From Bordetella parapertussis (GTDB lineage Bacteria; Pseudomonadota; Gammaproteobacteria; Burkholderiales; Burkholderiaceae_A), in the NCBI GenBank assembly GCA_945877235.1, contig CAMCRF010000001.1:1-64000 (forward strand): a DNA stretch of 64,000 nucleotides, read 5' to 3'. Of this stretch, positions 22,535-32,854 are shown piece by piece (the first letter of the stretch is position 1; each line of letters opens with the position of its first letter). The notes beneath the pieces were generated by a model, which was not told where the DNA came from, made no database searches, and saw only the letters and a list, made by a program, of their open reading frames with translations. The position numbers and the translations under genes are program-made.

Positions 22535-24865
22535 ATGTCCAATCAAGACACCACGCTCGATTTGTTTGCCCAGCCGGATTCGGCCCCTGACACCCAGAGT
22601 CTTGCCGACTTCGCTGAACGGGCCTACCTCGACTACGCGATCTCGGTCGTAAAAGGACGTGCGCTGCCCGATTTGTGCGACGGCATGAAGCCGGTGCAGC
22701 GGCGCATTCTTTTTGCCATGGAGCGCATGGGCCTGGGCAACAGCGCCAAGCCGGTGAAGTCTGCGCGCGTCGTTGGCGATGTGCTGGGTAAGTTCCATCC
22801 CCACGGAGACCAGTCTGCCTACGATGCACTCGTACGATTGGCCCAAGATTTCTCGGTTCGATATCCACTCATCGACGGACAAGGCAATTTTGGCTCCCGT
22901 GACGGAGACGGCGCCGCGGCCATGCGCTATACCGAGGCTCGACTCACGCCGTTCGCCTCGCTGCTGCTCTCTGAGCTAGACGAGGGTACGGTGGAGTTCG
23001 GTCCGAACTACGATGGGTCATTCGAGGAGCCTTTAAGGCTGCCCGCGCGATTGCCCATTTGCCTGCTAAATGGCGCCTCGGGTATTGCGGTGGGCATGGC
23101 CACCGAAATTCCTCCGCACAACTTGCGCGAAGTGGCTCAGGCTGCTGTGGCACTCATGGAGAGGCCTTCCCTCTCACTATCGGAGTTGCTGCAGGTCTTG
23201 CCTGGCCCAGATTTCCCGGGCGGTGGGCAGCTTATCTCCAGCGCGCAAGAGATTGAGGCGGCCTACGCGTCCGGCCGAGGTTCTCTCAAAATGAGGGCTC
23301 GCTGGACCATTGAGGAACTTGCGCGAGGGCAGTGGCAGCTCGTGGTGTTTGAGCTTCCCCATGGCGTTTCTAGCCAGAGGGTGCTCGAGGAAATTGAAGA
23401 GCTCACCAACCCCAAGATCAAGGCCGGCAAGAAGTCGCTGTCTCCGGATCAGCAGCAGGTCAAACAGCTGGTCCTGGGTCAGTTGGAGTCTGTGCGCGAC
23501 GAGTCGGGTAAGGACGCTGCGGTCAGGCTCGTCTTTGAGCCCAGGAGCTCACGGCTGGATCGCGATGAGTTTGCTCGGTTGCTGCTTGCACATACCTCGC
23601 TTGAGAGCTCCGTCTCACTGAATTTGGTTGCGGTGGATGGAAGCGGCCGCCCCCGCTCGCTCTCGCTACTTGAGATGCTGCAGGGATGGGTTGACTTTCG
23701 CGTGGAGACGGTTCGCAAGCGAAGTCAGTTCAGGCTTGGGCAGGCCGAGCGGCGAATTCATATTTTGGAAGGCCGCAGCATTGCGCTGCTGCGCATCGAT
23801 GAGGTGATTGCGGTGATCCGCGAGAGCGAAGAGCCCAAGCCTGCGCTCATGCAGGAATTCGGGCTGTCCGACCTGCAAGCGGAGGACATCCTCGAAATTC
23901 GGCTGCGTCAGCTTGCCCGGCTCGAGGCCATCAAGATCGAAAGGGAGCTTAGCGAGCTTCGCGATAAGGCTGACAAGCTCCGCCATTTGCTCGACAACGA
24001 GCGCGCTCTGCGTAAGGCTGTCAGCAAAGAGATTGCGGACGACGCGAAGACCTACGGAGACGACCGGCGCACGCTCATGAAGGAGGAGAGCCGGACCACC
24101 CTCGAGATCCCTGTTGTAGACGAGCCCGTTACAGTGGTCGTATCCACCAACGGTTGGGTGCGCGCACGCCAGGGGCATGGCCATGAGTCGTCAAGCTTCA
24201 CGTTCAAGACCGGTGACGCGCTCTACGCCACCTTCGAATGCCGCACCACAGACGCGTTGGTCGCGTTGTCGAGCTCAGGCCGCGCCTATTCCGTGGCTGT
24301 CAGTCAGCTGCCTGGCGGGCGAGGCGATGGCGCGCCCCTCTCGAGCATGATTGAGCTGGAGACCGGCAGCCAACTGGTTCACTTTGTGGCGGGACCACCC
24401 ACACAGTCGCTACTCATTGCAACCCGGGCCGGTCTTGGCTTCGTGACACGCCTTGACGGTATGGTTGGCCGCAACCGAAGTGGCAAGCAGTTTGTGGGCT
24501 TGGAGCCAGGCGATTCGATTGCCCTATTGCGTGCCATTCCCCAGGATCGAGCGTCACTGGCCATTCTCAGTCGGAAGGGACGACTGTTGGTGTGTGGGCT
24601 CGATGAGGTCAAAGTGCTCGGCAACGGAGGGCGTGGGGTTGCACTCATGGAGCTTGAGGGCTCCGATGATGTGTTGGTTGATGCCGTCATGGTCGGCTCC
24701 CTTGGGCTCTGCGTCAGCGGCGAGGGCCGTGGAGGAAAAGAGGCTCGTGCCACCCTGCGGCCCCAAGAGATTTCTGACTACGTTAGTAAGCGCGCCCGCA
24801 AGGGAAAGCTGCTGGATCTGCGTTTGAAGCCACGGGCCATTGAAGCACTTGAAAAGCCGCTTTAG
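22535..24865 (+). CDS. parC: DNA topoisomerase IV subunit A
   Basis: 776 residues, the usual ParC length. The breakage-reunion domain starts [25 protein letters not shown] and contains the quinolone-pocket region [17 protein letters not shown]. The catalytic Tyr is in [10 protein letters not shown] near residue 130. The C-terminal beta-pinwheel begins after the coiled coil near residue 500, and GyrA-box-like repeats are weak, as usual in ParC. Works with ParE upstream in the decatenation of daughter chromosomes. Confidence 0.96.
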   Translation: MSNQDTTLDLFAQPDSAPDTQSLADFAERAYLDYAISVVKGRALPDLCDGMKPVQRRILFAMERMGLGNSAKPVKSARVVGDVLGKFHPHGDQSAYDALVRLAQDFSVRYPLIDGQGNFGSRDGDGAAAMRYTEARLTPFASLLLSELDEGTVEFGPNYDGSFEEPLRLPARLPICLLNGASGIAVGMATEIPPHNLREVAQAAVALMERPSLSLSELLQVLPGPDFPGGGQLISSAQEIEAAYASGRGSLKMRARWTIEELARGQWQLVVFELPHGVSSQRVLEEIEELTNPKIKAGKKSLSPDQQQVKQLVLGQLESVRDESGKDAAVRLVFEPRSSRLDRDEFARLLLAHTSLESSVSLNLVAVDGSGRPRSLSLLEMLQGWVDFRVETVRKRSQFRLGQAERRIHILEGRSIALLRIDEVIAVIRESEEPKPALMQEFGLSDLQAEDILEIRLRQLARLEAIKIERELSELRDKADKLRHLLDNERALRKAVSKEIADDAKTYGDDRRTLMKEESRTTLEIPVVDEPVTVVVSTNGWVRARQGHGHESSSFTFKTGDALYATFECRTTDALVALSSSGRAYSVAVSQLPGGRGDGAPLSSMIELETGSQLVHFVAGPPTQSLLIATRAGLGFVTRLDGMVGRNRSGKQFVGLEPGDSIALLRAIPQDRASLAILSRKGRLLVCGLDEVKVLGNGGRGVALMELEGSDDVLVDAVMVGSLGLCVSGEGRGGKEARATLRPQEISDYVSKRARKGKLLDLRLKPRAIEALEKPL

Positions 24866-24915
24866 CGTCCCCACGTAAAGGCTGATCCTGTTCACACCTT
24901 GCATGGAGTTTTCTG

Positions 24916-26871
24916 ATGTCCAAAGAGACGCTTGCCTTTCAGACCGAAGTGAAGCAACTGCTTCACCTCATGATTCACTCGCTCTACAGCAACCGCGATA
25001 TTTTCCTTCGCGAGCTGGTCTCCAACGCCTCCGATGCCTGCGACAAGCTGCGGCTCGAAGCCTTGGCCAATGATCAACTCTTTGAAGGCCAGCCCGAGCT
25101 CAAAATTCAGATCGGCTTCGATTCAAAGGCCCGCACCATTACTCTTACAGACAATGGCATTGGCATGAGCCGGGACGAGGTGGTCTCGAATCTGGGCACC
25201 ATTGCGCGATCGGGCACCAAGGAATTCTTCAGCAAACTCTCGGGCGATAAAGCCAAAGACTCAGCGCTCATTGGCCAGTTTGGGGTCGGCTTTTATTCAT
25301 CCTTTATCGTCGCGGATCGGGTCACTGTTCTGACACGTCGCGCGGGGCTTGCGCCCTCTCAGGGGGTGCGCTGGGAGAGCGAGGGAACTGGGGAGTTCTC
25401 GCTCGAGACTGTTGATAAGCCTGAACGCGGAACCGTCGTTACCCTTCACCTGCGAGCCGCTCAGGGGGAGGGTGATGACAGCAAGAGCCACGATGACCTC
25501 CTCTCGCACTGGACGCTCAAGGAAATTCTCAAGCGCTATTCGGACCATATTGGCTTCCCCATTGAGATGAAGAAGCGGGATTGGAATGACGAGGCCAAGG
25601 AATACGTAGAGTCTGAGGAGTGGGAGGTTGTCAATCAGGCCTCTGCACTCTGGACGCGGTCCAAGTCAGAAATCACCGACGAGGAGTACAAGGCTTTCTA
25701 CAAGAGCTTCTCGCATGGCATGGACGACCCACTCGCTTATACCCACAATCGGGTTGAGGGGCGCTCTGAGTACACCCAGTTGCTCTACATACCGGGCAAG
25801 GCACCCTTCGATCTTTATGACCGTCAGCAGCGGCATGGGCTCAAGCTATACATCAAGCGTGTCTTCATCATGGAGGACGCCGAGCAGTTGTTGCCAAACT
25901 ACCTTCGATTCGTGCGCGGTGTGGTGGACTCAGCCGATCTCCCCCTCAACGTATCGCGTGAGATTCTTCAGGAGAGCCGGGACGTGCGTGCCATTCGCGA
26001 GGGCTGTGCCAAGCGAGTGCTCAGTCTCCTTGAGGAAATGGCTGAGCAGCGGCCCGACGATTACAAGACCCTCTGGAAGGAGTTCGGTCAGTGCTTGAAG
26101 GAAGGCTTTGGCGAGGATTTCTCGAACAAAGACCGGTTGGCCGCACTGAGCCGTTTCGTCTCCACGGAGAGCGCAGGTGACAGCCCGGACGTCACGCTTA
26201 AGGACTATTTGAGTCGCATGAAAGCTGGGCAGGAGAAGATCTATTTCCTCACTGCCGACAGCCTCACCGCTGCGCGCAGCAGCCCCCACCTAGAGGTGTT
26301 TAGAAAGAAGGGCGTAGAGGTGCTCCTGCTCACCGATCGCATCGATGAGTGGGTCTTGAATTACCTGCATGAGTTCGACGGAAAGGCGCTCCAGTCAGTG
26401 GCCAAGGGCAGCCTGGATCTGGGCGACATCTCAGATGCTGATGGCTCGAATGCTGAGGATGAAAAGAAGGCCTTGGAGGCCGCAGAGCAGGAGAGCAAGC
26501 CAGCCCTTGAGCGAGCAAAGGCTGTTCTTGGAGACAAGGTCAAGGATGTCCGGCTCACGCAGCGGCTCACCGATTCAGCCTGCTGTCTGGTCTCTGACGA
26601 GCAGGATGTCAGTGGCCATTTGGAGCGTCTGTTGAAGTCCGCTGGGCAGGCAGCCCCTGAGCGAAAGCCGATTCTCGAGCTCAACCCTCAGCATCCCCTG
26701 GTGAAGGCACTGGTTCGAGAGGCAACTGCTTCCGATACTTCAGAGACTGTGGGCGACCTGGTTTGGCTTCTGCATGATCAGGCGCTCTTGGCCGAGGGGG
26801 GGCAGCCCGAGGACCCGGCCCAGTTCGTGCGGCGGCTTAACGGCTTTCTGCTAAAGGGTTTGGGCGCATAA
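24916..26871 (+). CDS. htpG: Chaperone HtpG (Hsp90)
   Basis: 651 residues. The N-terminal GHKL ATPase has [16 protein letters not shown], the ATP-lid region [23 protein letters not shown] and [11 protein letters not shown]. The middle domain has the conserved [14 protein letters not shown], and the C-terminal dimerisation domain follows an acidic linker near residue 510. HtpG refolds client proteins in the cytoplasm and is heat-inducible in most proteobacteria. It is somewhat longer than the E. coli protein (624) mainly through the linker regions. It starts 50 bases after parC. Confidence 0.96.
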   Translation: MSKETLAFQTEVKQLLHLMIHSLYSNRDIFLRELVSNASDACDKLRLEALANDQLFEGQPELKIQIGFDSKARTITLTDNGIGMSRDEVVSNLGTIARSGTKEFFSKLSGDKAKDSALIGQFGVGFYSSFIVADRVTVLTRRAGLAPSQGVRWESEGTGEFSLETVDKPERGTVVTLHLRAAQGEGDDSKSHDDLLSHWTLKEILKRYSDHIGFPIEMKKRDWNDEAKEYVESEEWEVVNQASALWTRSKSEITDEEYKAFYKSFSHGMDDPLAYTHNRVEGRSEYTQLLYIPGKAPFDLYDRQQRHGLKLYIKRVFIMEDAEQLLPNYLRFVRGVVDSADLPLNVSREILQESRDVRAIREGCAKRVLSLLEEMAEQRPDDYKTLWKEFGQCLKEGFGEDFSNKDRLAALSRFVSTESAGDSPDVTLKDYLSRMKAGQEKIYFLTADSLTAARSSPHLEVFRKKGVEVLLLTDRIDEWVLNYLHEFDGKALQSVAKGSLDLGDISDADGSNAEDEKKALEAAEQESKPALERAKAVLGDKVKDVRLTQRLTDSACCLVSDEQDVSGHLERLLKSAGQAAPERKPILELNPQHPLVKALVREATASDTSETVGDLVWLLHDQALLAEGGQPEDPAQFVRRLNGFLLKGLGA

Positions 26872-26884
26872 GTTTTGCCACAAA

Positions 26885-26893
26885 TGCTAGAAT
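26885..26893 (+). promoter_or_regulatory. Extended -10 candidate before the cytochrome pair
   Basis: TGCTAGAAT fits the extended -10 pattern TG-N-TATAAT with one mismatch, 28 bases before the first cytochrome ATG. No good -35 hexamer lies at the usual distance, as is common for extended -10 promoters. Confidence 0.35.
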
Positions 26894-26921
26894 CCGCATG
26901 TTTGAAACCAAGGGAGAAAAC

Positions 26922-27284
26922 ATGCGGATTTCGCATCTTCGCGCCGCTCGCACTGCGGCCGTTTCGGTCTTCATCAGTGCTGGTCTGACGGTTCCTGCCC
27001 TCGCGCAGGCCCCCGCAGCAGAGGTCAAAGGCGATCCTGCCCGCGGTGCCATGAAGAATTCCATGTGTATTGGGTGCCACGGCATTCCCGAGTACAAGAC
27101 GGCCTTCCCCGTTCTATATCGAGTCCCCAAAATCGCTTACCAGAATGAGGCTTACCTTGTGTCTGCTCTGAAGGCATACAAGGCCGGAGAGCGGAATCAT
27201 CCCTCCATGGTTGCGGTTTCCACATCGCTCACAGAGCAAGACATGGCCGACCTCGCTGCGTTTTATGCGCGCGGCGGAAAGTAA
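26922..27284 (+). CDS. Periplasmic monohaem cytochrome c
   Basis: 120 residues: a Sec signal peptide (AVSVFISAGLTVPALAQA, cleaved about residue 28-30) and one CIGCH haem site (Cys 49, Cys 52, His 53). A Met in NHPSM is the probable sixth ligand, as in small class I cytochromes. The start at 26922 has AAGGGAGA 5 bases upstream. It is followed after 11 bases by a second small cytochrome, so the two are probably co-transcribed and serve as paired electron carriers for an unknown oxidoreductase. Confidence 0.85.
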   Translation: MRISHLRAARTAAVSVFISAGLTVPALAQAPAAEVKGDPARGAMKNSMCIGCHGIPEYKTAFPVLYRVPKIAYQNEAYLVSALKAYKAGERNHPSMVAVSTSLTEQDMADLAAFYARGGK

Positions 27285-27295
27285 GGAGTCAGAAC

Positions 27296-27637
27296 ATGAA
27301 CAAATGGATGTCACTCGTTATGGTCGCTGGTGCCGCGTTCACGCTTCACTCTGCAGCCGTTGCCGGAAACGTGGCCCTGGGCAAGGCAAAATCGGAAGAG
27401 GCAGCTTGCATTTCCTGCCACGGTGCCGATGGCGTTAAAGGCCTCGACGCAAGCTACCCGATCTTGGCAGGGCAGTACGAAGATTTTATTTCGCGTGCAC
27501 TGACCGACTACAAGAGCGGGCGTCGCAAGAACGCGGTGATGTCAGGCATGGCCGCTGCACTCTCAAAGCAAGACATTGAGAACCTTGCCGCTTACTACGC
27601 CTCGCTGCCCGGTCCACTGGGCATTATTAAGCGCTAA
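27296..27637 (+). CDS. Periplasmic monohaem cytochrome c
   Basis: 113 residues with a signal peptide cleaved after AVAG (about residue 24) and one CISCH haem site (Cys 38, Cys 41, His 42). NAVMSGMAAALS supplies a likely axial Met. It resembles cytochrome c4/c553-type single domains (GNVALGKAKSEEAACISCHGADG). Paired with the preceding cytochrome gene. Its stop overlaps the convergent moaA stop by 4 bases. Confidence 0.87.
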   Translation: MNKWMSLVMVAGAAFTLHSAAVAGNVALGKAKSEEAACISCHGADGVKGLDASYPILAGQYEDFISRALTDYKSGRRKNAVMSGMAAALSKQDIENLAAYYASLPGPLGIIKR

Positions 27638-28755
27638 CCCCCGATATAACTCATTTCCACCTTGGGCCGACTCTGGCCCGAGGCATGGAGTTCCGCCCGG
27701 AGCTCTGAATACCGGTCCGTTCTCTGGTTCCAGCGCTCGGCCAGTACTGTTCTGATCTCGTCGTCAGACGCGCCCGACCGCAGTATGGGACGAAGGTCCA
27801 CCCCTGAGTTTGCAAACAGGCAGGTGTATAGCCCGCCTTCTGCTGAAAGCCGTGCTCTTGAGCAGTTGCCGCAGAATGGGGCCGTGACCGAGGAAATCAC
27901 GCCCACCTCACCTGCGCCATCGACATAGCGCCAACGCTCAGAAACTTCGCTGGCGACCTCCCTCCCGAATCGCTCTATGGGCCACTCGGCATGAATGCGT
28001 TGAAGGACCTCGTCCGAGGGAAGTACATGCTCCATGGACCAACCGTTGGAGCTTCCGACATCCATGAATTCAATAAATCGCAGGCTGACTCCGAGTTCAC
28101 GGAAGGCGTGTGCCATGGGAATGATCTCTCCATCGTTTACGCCCCGCTGGACCACCATGTTCGCCTTCATGCGCAGCCCAAGTGACTTTGCATAGGCAAT
28201 GCCCTCAAGGACTTGGGTTGGACTCGCACCCGCGTGATCTGCCATGCGTTGAAACTGCTCTGGATTGATGGCATCGAGGCTTACGGTAACCCGATGCAGC
28301 CCTGAGGCTTTGAGGGCCCGCGCTTTCTGCTTGAGCAGTAGGCCATTGGTGGTGAGGGCCAGCTCAATGGGCTGACCATCGAGGGTTCGAAGCTGAGCCA
28401 GTTGGGCAATCAGCGACTCAAGGTCCTTTCGAAGCAGGGGTTCTCCCCCTGTAAGGCGAATCTTCTGAACACCGAGTTCAACAAAGCGAGCGGCCAGTCG
28501 GGTGATCTCGTCAAAGCTGAGCATCTGCTGGCGCGAGAGGTAGACGTAATCGTCATTAAAAACCTCTCTGGGCATGCAGTATCGACATCGAAGGTTGCAC
28601 TGATCAATAACCGAGATGCGCAAATCACGCAGCCAGCGCCCCCGAGCGTCTCGAATGGCCGACGGTGGGCACAGCTGACCGGTAGCCGTCCCCACCGGGC
28701 GGAGAGGGCTCTCCAGACCCGGCTGTATGGGAATGATGCGCTGGCGTTCGGTCAT
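27634..28755 (-). CDS. moaA: GTP 3',8-cyclase MoaA (molybdenum cofactor synthesis)
   Basis: 373 residues. A radical-SAM motif CNLRCRYC (Cys 53, 57, 60) is joined by a second cluster site with CGNCSRARLSAEGGLYTC and the conserved C-terminal Gly-Gly needed for activity (SYIGG). It turns GTP into the cyclic precursor for molybdopterin. An N-terminal extension of about 40 residues precedes the core. It lies 12 bases downstream of rne on the same strand. The molybdenum hydroxylase at the right edge would need this cofactor, although that gene is far away. Confidence 0.95.
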   Translation of the reverse strand: MTERQRIIPIQPGLESPLRPVGTATGQLCPPSAIRDARGRWLRDLRISVIDQCNLRCRYCMPREVFNDDYVYLSRQQMLSFDEITRLAARFVELGVQKIRLTGGEPLLRKDLESLIAQLAQLRTLDGQPIELALTTNGLLLKQKARALKASGLHRVTVSLDAINPEQFQRMADHAGASPTQVLEGIAYAKSLGLRMKANMVVQRGVNDGEIIPMAHAFRELGVSLRFIEFMDVGSSNGWSMEHVLPSDEVLQRIHAEWPIERFGREVASEVSERWRYVDGAGEVGVISSVTAPFCGNCSRARLSAEGGLYTCLFANSGVDLRPILRSGASDDEIRTVLAERWNQRTDRYSELRAELHASGQSRPKVEMSYIGG

Positions 28756-28767
28756 AAGCTCGCTAGG

Positions 28768-31470
28768 TTACGAGCTTGCGGGGGGCTCCGCGTCTCGGGT
28801 TTCCACCATGACCAGAGGCTCGGCAACCGCATTGGCCGACTGCCGGCGCGGCTTGCGACCCAAAACTGGGGGGGGCTCCACGGCAGCCTCGAGCGGCTGC
28901 TGGCCGGGTGCGGTCTGCACCCATTCGAGCCCGGCTTGTTTGAGGTCCTCTGCAATGACAGCTGGGTCGAGTGCAATGGGAGCAACAGGAGCAGGGGTGA
29001 CCGGAACCTCCGCAGGGGCAGACATTGCAGCGGGGGCTATGGGGGCGGGAGTTACCGGAGCTGGTGCTACCGGAGCTGGTGCGACCGGGGGTGATGCAAC
29101 CGGAGCTGAATCGACTGGATCGGGATCAGCCGGAGCGGCCAGAGCGGGCTCCATTTGGGGCTGAGCAGCGGTCTGCAGGTCTGGTTGGGTCTCAGGCGCG
29201 TTGGCGGTGGTTTCGACTGCGGATGCATCGACTGCGGATGCATCGCTGCCCTCACCATCACCGCGCTTGCTCGAGCGACGCCGCCTGCGGCGACGCCCCG
29301 TGCCCTCTCCATTGGCGCTCTCGTCAGCGCCATCGGCTGGGGCAACCTGCACGAGTTCCGATTCAGCCTCTTGGGGAAGAAGCTCGCCCTGACCCTCTCG
29401 CTGGTTACGACCGCGACCACCGCGCGAACGCCCGCCCTCGCGGCCACCTTCGCGGCCACCCTCGCGGCCATTCTGCGGGGCCCGATTGTCTTCGCTCGCC
29501 TTGCTTTGGCCTTCCTTGGGCTCTCGGGCGGGACGTCCATCACGGACTTCCTTCGTCTCTCGGGGCTCAGATCGCTCGCGATTCTCGGAGCGGTCTCGAT
29601 TTTCAGACCTGTCGCGGTTCTCGGAACGATCCCCGCCACGACCATTACGTCCATTGCGACGACCATCTCCCTGTCGACCACCGCGTCCAGAGTTCGAGCC
29701 TGAACGGCCCTCGGACTGCGGTTTGGTGGCGGGGGCAGGCTGGCTCTGGGATGCGTCTGGCCCTTTGAAGAACGCCACAATGCTGGCCCAAAGTCCTGTA
29801 GCTGGTTGTACTGACTGAGCGGCAGGTGCAGTGCGCGCTGGTCGAGGCGCTGCAACGGGCGCTGGGCCAGAGGGCGTAATGCCCTTGACCACAGCCTCTT
29901 GTCGGGGCTTTGCCGGTTCTTCTTTGGCTTCGAGGTAAGGGGAGTCCGTTGTGGGCTGGTCGACGAGATCGTAACTGGCCTTGACGTCCTCAAGCCTGGG
30001 GTCGTCATGACGAAGCCGCTCGATTTTGTAGTTCGGTGTTTCGAGGTGTTTGTTCGGGATGAGCACAATCGTCACCTTCAGACGTGCCTCGAGCTTTGCA
30101 ATGTCGGTGCGCTTCTCGTTGAGCAGATAACTCGCAACCTCAACAGGAACCTGGGCATACACGGCTGCGGTGTTGTCCTTCATGGATTCTTCTTGAAGGA
30201 TGCGCAGGATGTGGAGAGCGCTCGAATCGGTATCGCGAATGACGCCCGTTCCGTTGCAGCGCGGGCAGGCCATGTGCGAGCCCTCATTGAGAGCAGGCCG
30301 CAACCGTTGGCGAGAGAGTTCCATGAGGCCGAAGCGCGAAATCTTGCCCATTTGAACGCGGGCTCGGTCGTGGTGAAGGGCATCGCGCAGTCGCTGCTCG
30401 ACCTCTCGCTGGGCTTTTGTCGACTCCATGTCGATGAAGTCAATAACGATGAGTCCGCCCAAGTCACGCAGACGGAGCTGGCGCCCCACCTCGTCGGCTG
30501 CCTCGAGGTTAGTGCGAAGCGCTGTCTCCTCGATGTCGGAGCCACGCGTTGAACGGGCCGAGTTCACATCGACTGCAACCAAGGCTTCGGTGTGGTCGAT
30601 CACGAGGGCGCCGCCCGACGGCAACTGTACCGTTCGGGAGTAGGCGGTTTCGATCTGGTGCTCGATCTGAAAGCGCGAAAAGAGCGGCACGTCGTCGCGG
30701 TAGCGTTTCACGCGGGAGGACATGTCGGGCATGACGTGCAGCATGAACTGCCGCGCCTGCTCGTAGACGTCGTCGGTGTCGATGAGGATCTCGCCAATGT
30801 CCGGGTGGAAGTAATCCCGAATGGCGCGAATCACCAAGCTGGATTCTTGGTAAATGAGGTAGGCACCCGACTGCAGGCCCTTGGCGTCGTCGACTGCCTT
30901 CCAGAGTTGCAGGAGGTAGTTGAGGTCCCACTGAAGCTCGTCAACCGTTCGCCCGATGCCAGCTGTACGGGCAATAAGGCTCATGCCGCCGGGCACCTCG
31001 AGCTGGTCCATGGCCTCCTTAAGTTCTTGGCGATCCTCACCTTCAATGCGGCGCGAAACACCGCCCCCTCGAGGGTTGTTTGGCATGAGCACCAAGTAAC
31101 GACCGGCAAGTGACACGAATGTCGTGAGGGCTGCGCCCTTATTCCCGCGCTCTTCTTTTTCGACCTGGACCAGGAGCTCAGTGCCTTCGGCAATTGCCTC
31201 CTTGATGGTGGCACGGCCCACGTCCACGCCGGGCCGGAAATATTCGCGTGCAATTTCTTTGAAGGGCAAAAAGCCATGACGCTCTTCGCCGTAGTTGACA
31301 AAGCAGGCCTCGAGACTGGGCTCGACGCGGGTCACGACACCCTTGTAGATATTGCTCTTGCGTTGCTCACGGCCGGCGGTTTCGATGTCGAGGTCGACGA
31401 GTCTTTGCCCATCGACGATGGCCACGCGCAGCTCCTCAGAGTGCGTGGCATTAAACAGCATACGTTTCAT
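28768..31470 (-). CDS. rne: Ribonuclease E
   Basis: 900 residues. The catalytic half has the S1 domain (NIYKGVVTRVEPSLEACFVNYG), active-site Asp residues in ALVAVDVNSA and VIDFIDME, and the Zn-link CPRCNGTG near 400. The rest is a disordered scaffold with three SENRDR-type repeats (about 29571-29630), three EGGR repeats and a Pro-Ala-Val tract. RNase E starts mRNA decay and matures rRNA and tRNA, and assembles the degradosome through its C-terminal half. The start MKRMLFNATHSEEL at 31470 is standard and has GGGAG 5 bases upstream. Confidence 0.96.
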   Translation of the reverse strand: MKRMLFNATHSEELRVAIVDGQRLVDLDIETAGREQRKSNIYKGVVTRVEPSLEACFVNYGEERHGFLPFKEIAREYFRPGVDVGRATIKEAIAEGTELLVQVEKEERGNKGAALTTFVSLAGRYLVLMPNNPRGGGVSRRIEGEDRQELKEAMDQLEVPGGMSLIARTAGIGRTVDELQWDLNYLLQLWKAVDDAKGLQSGAYLIYQESSLVIRAIRDYFHPDIGEILIDTDDVYEQARQFMLHVMPDMSSRVKRYRDDVPLFSRFQIEHQIETAYSRTVQLPSGGALVIDHTEALVAVDVNSARSTRGSDIEETALRTNLEAADEVGRQLRLRDLGGLIVIDFIDMESTKAQREVEQRLRDALHHDRARVQMGKISRFGLMELSRQRLRPALNEGSHMACPRCNGTGVIRDTDSSALHILRILQEESMKDNTAAVYAQVPVEVASYLLNEKRTDIAKLEARLKVTIVLIPNKHLETPNYKIERLRHDDPRLEDVKASYDLVDQPTTDSPYLEAKEEPAKPRQEAVVKGITPSGPAPVAAPRPARTAPAAQSVQPATGLWASIVAFFKGPDASQSQPAPATKPQSEGRSGSNSGRGGRQGDGRRNGRNGRGGDRSENRDRSENRDRSENRERSEPRETKEVRDGRPAREPKEGQSKASEDNRAPQNGREGGREGGREGGRSRGGRGRNQREGQGELLPQEAESELVQVAPADGADESANGEGTGRRRRRRRSSKRGDGEGSDASAVDASAVETTANAPETQPDLQTAAQPQMEPALAAPADPDPVDSAPVASPPVAPAPVAPAPVTPAPIAPAAMSAPAEVPVTPAPVAPIALDPAVIAEDLKQAGLEWVQTAPGQQPLEAAVEPPPVLGRKPRRQSANAVAEPLVMVETRDAEPPASS

Positions 31471-31480
31471 ACAAACTCCC

Positions 31481-31504
31481 AAAAAAGGCGCGCCTTCACG
31501 CGCC
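31481..31504 (-). promoter_or_regulatory. Terminator-like hairpin in the rne leader
   Basis: On the minus strand GGCGCG-TGAAGG-CGCGCC is followed directly by TTTTTT and then the rne ribosome binding site; the T-run ends 10 bases before the ATG. This has the shape of an intrinsic terminator inside the rne leader, and could serve in attenuation or RNase E self-regulation. The remaining leader and divergent gap to rluC (31505-31849) is GC-rich, holds no recognisable gene, and has a TACAAT -10-like box at 31747-31752 facing rluC. Confidence 0.5.
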
Positions 31505-31849
31505 GAAACACCGCCCTAGTGGCGGAAGGGGAGCGAGCTGAGCGATAGGGGCCGGGCGAGCGCAGGCAACGGCCAGTGGGGCTGGTCGCTAGATATGAAC
31601 AAGGGGAGGGTGATCGGTTCAACGCAGCGGCCGGGCTGTGCGCCGCCGCTGAGGGGATTCGTCACGGGAACATCCACGCGATTCATTGATTCTGCTGTTT
31701 TCTCTCGATGGGCCCGGTCACGCTCAAGTTGCGCTCCGTGGTCACTTACAATGGGCCCGAAGACACATCGCGACGAGGATTTGAACCATCGATCGCGGAA
31801 GTCATCGAACCTGTTCACTAGGAACGTCAGCAGTTTACCCCATCTCTTC

Positions 31850-32854
31850 ATGAAATCACTGGAAAATGCTTTTCATCAGGTTCAGAACCTGATCATCGAC
31901 GAGGGGGGCGACGGCCAGCGTGTGGATAACTTTCTGCTCCGCGTCCTCAAGGGCGTACCCAAAACTCGCGTGTACCGCATGATCCGGTCGGGTGAAGTCC
32001 GCGTCGACAAGGGACGCGTTCAGGCCGACACCCGCCTGTCGATTGGACAAACCCTCCGAATCCCGCCAGTCCGCGTGGCGACTCCCCAAGAAGAAGCCCA
32101 GGGCGTGGTCATGGCCCGGCAGGCCAAGGCCGACCGCATGGTGGGTCAATTGGCTCCCATCTACGACCACGAGGGCCTTCTCGTCGTCGACAAGCCTTCA
32201 GGCCTTGCGGTGCACGGAGGCAGTGGTGTCGACTTGGGGGTTGTGGAGGCCTTGAGGGCGGTTCGCCAAGATCCATACCTGGAGCTCGCGCACCGACTCG
32301 ATCGAGAGACCTCAGGGCTGCTCATGCTCGCCACCCAGAGGAAGGTCTTGCTGCGCCTGCACCGCCTCTTGCGCGAAGGGGGCATGCGAAAGCGATACCT
32401 CGCTTTGGTGGTTGGGGCTTGGCGGGATGCGGGTAGCCAGATCATCAAGACGCCCCTGCTCAAGACCCTCGCCCCGAATGGAGAGCGTTGGGTTCGACCC
32501 GACCCAGAGGGCCAGGCCAGCGCAACGCGAGTGCGCCTGTTGGGGCTCGGCAAGGCAGGCTCCGAGACGGTCTCCCTGTTGCAGTGCGAGCCGCTCACGG
32601 GAAGAACCCATCAGATTCGGGTGCACCTGCAGTCCCGAGGACACGCGATTCTTGGCGACCCGAAGTACACAGATCCCCGCGCTGAGGCCGCGGCCAAGGC
32701 ACTCGGCCTGGGGCGGCTTTTCCTGCATGCCTGGCGGCTTGAGCTCAGTGCGGACGCCTGGGGTGAGCCGCTCAGCCTGACAGCCGCGCTGCCAACCACA
32801 TTGACCCAGACCCTCGAGAGGGCGGGTATTCAGGAGCCAAAGCGTGAACATTGA
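31850..32854 (+). CDS. rluC: 23S rRNA pseudouridine synthase RluC
   Basis: 334 residues: an N-terminal S4 RNA-binding domain (about 15-80, GQRVDNFLLRVLKGVPKTRVYRMIRSGEVRV) and an RsuA/RluA catalytic domain with the active Asp in AHRLDRETSGLLML. RluC makes pseudouridines 955, 2504 and 2580 of 23S rRNA in E. coli. The start at 31850 is favoured over the open frame from 31595 because it matches family length. It diverges from rne, a common arrangement, and overlaps the next gene by 11 bases. Confidence 0.93.
   Translation: MKSLENAFHQVQNLIIDEGGDGQRVDNFLLRVLKGVPKTRVYRMIRSGEVRVDKGRVQADTRLSIGQTLRIPPVRVATPQEEAQGVVMARQAKADRMVGQLAPIYDHEGLLVVDKPSGLAVHGGSGVDLGVVEALRAVRQDPYLELAHRLDRETSGLLMLATQRKVLLRLHRLLREGGMRKRYLALVVGAWRDAGSQIIKTPLLKTLAPNGERWVRPDPEGQASATRVRLLGLGKAGSETVSLLQCEPLTGRTHQIRVHLQSRGHAILGDPKYTDPRAEAAAKALGLGRLFLHAWRLELSADAWGEPLSLTAALPTTLTQTLERAGIQEPKREH

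Noticed and set aside
28402-29094. 230-codon plus-strand frame across the moaA/rne border
   Set aside because: Low-complexity Ser/Tyr/Gly repeats in it are the shadow of the Pro-Ala-Val tract of RNase E.
29440-29640. Possible CRISPR-like or regulatory repeat array
   Set aside because: The repeats are in frame within rne, code for Arg/Gly/Glu-rich protein units and have no unique spacers.
31595-31849. N-terminal extension of RluC or a small gene in the rne-rluC gap
   Set aside because: The frame is open but has no family similarity or ribosome binding site; RluC family length fits the start at 31850.
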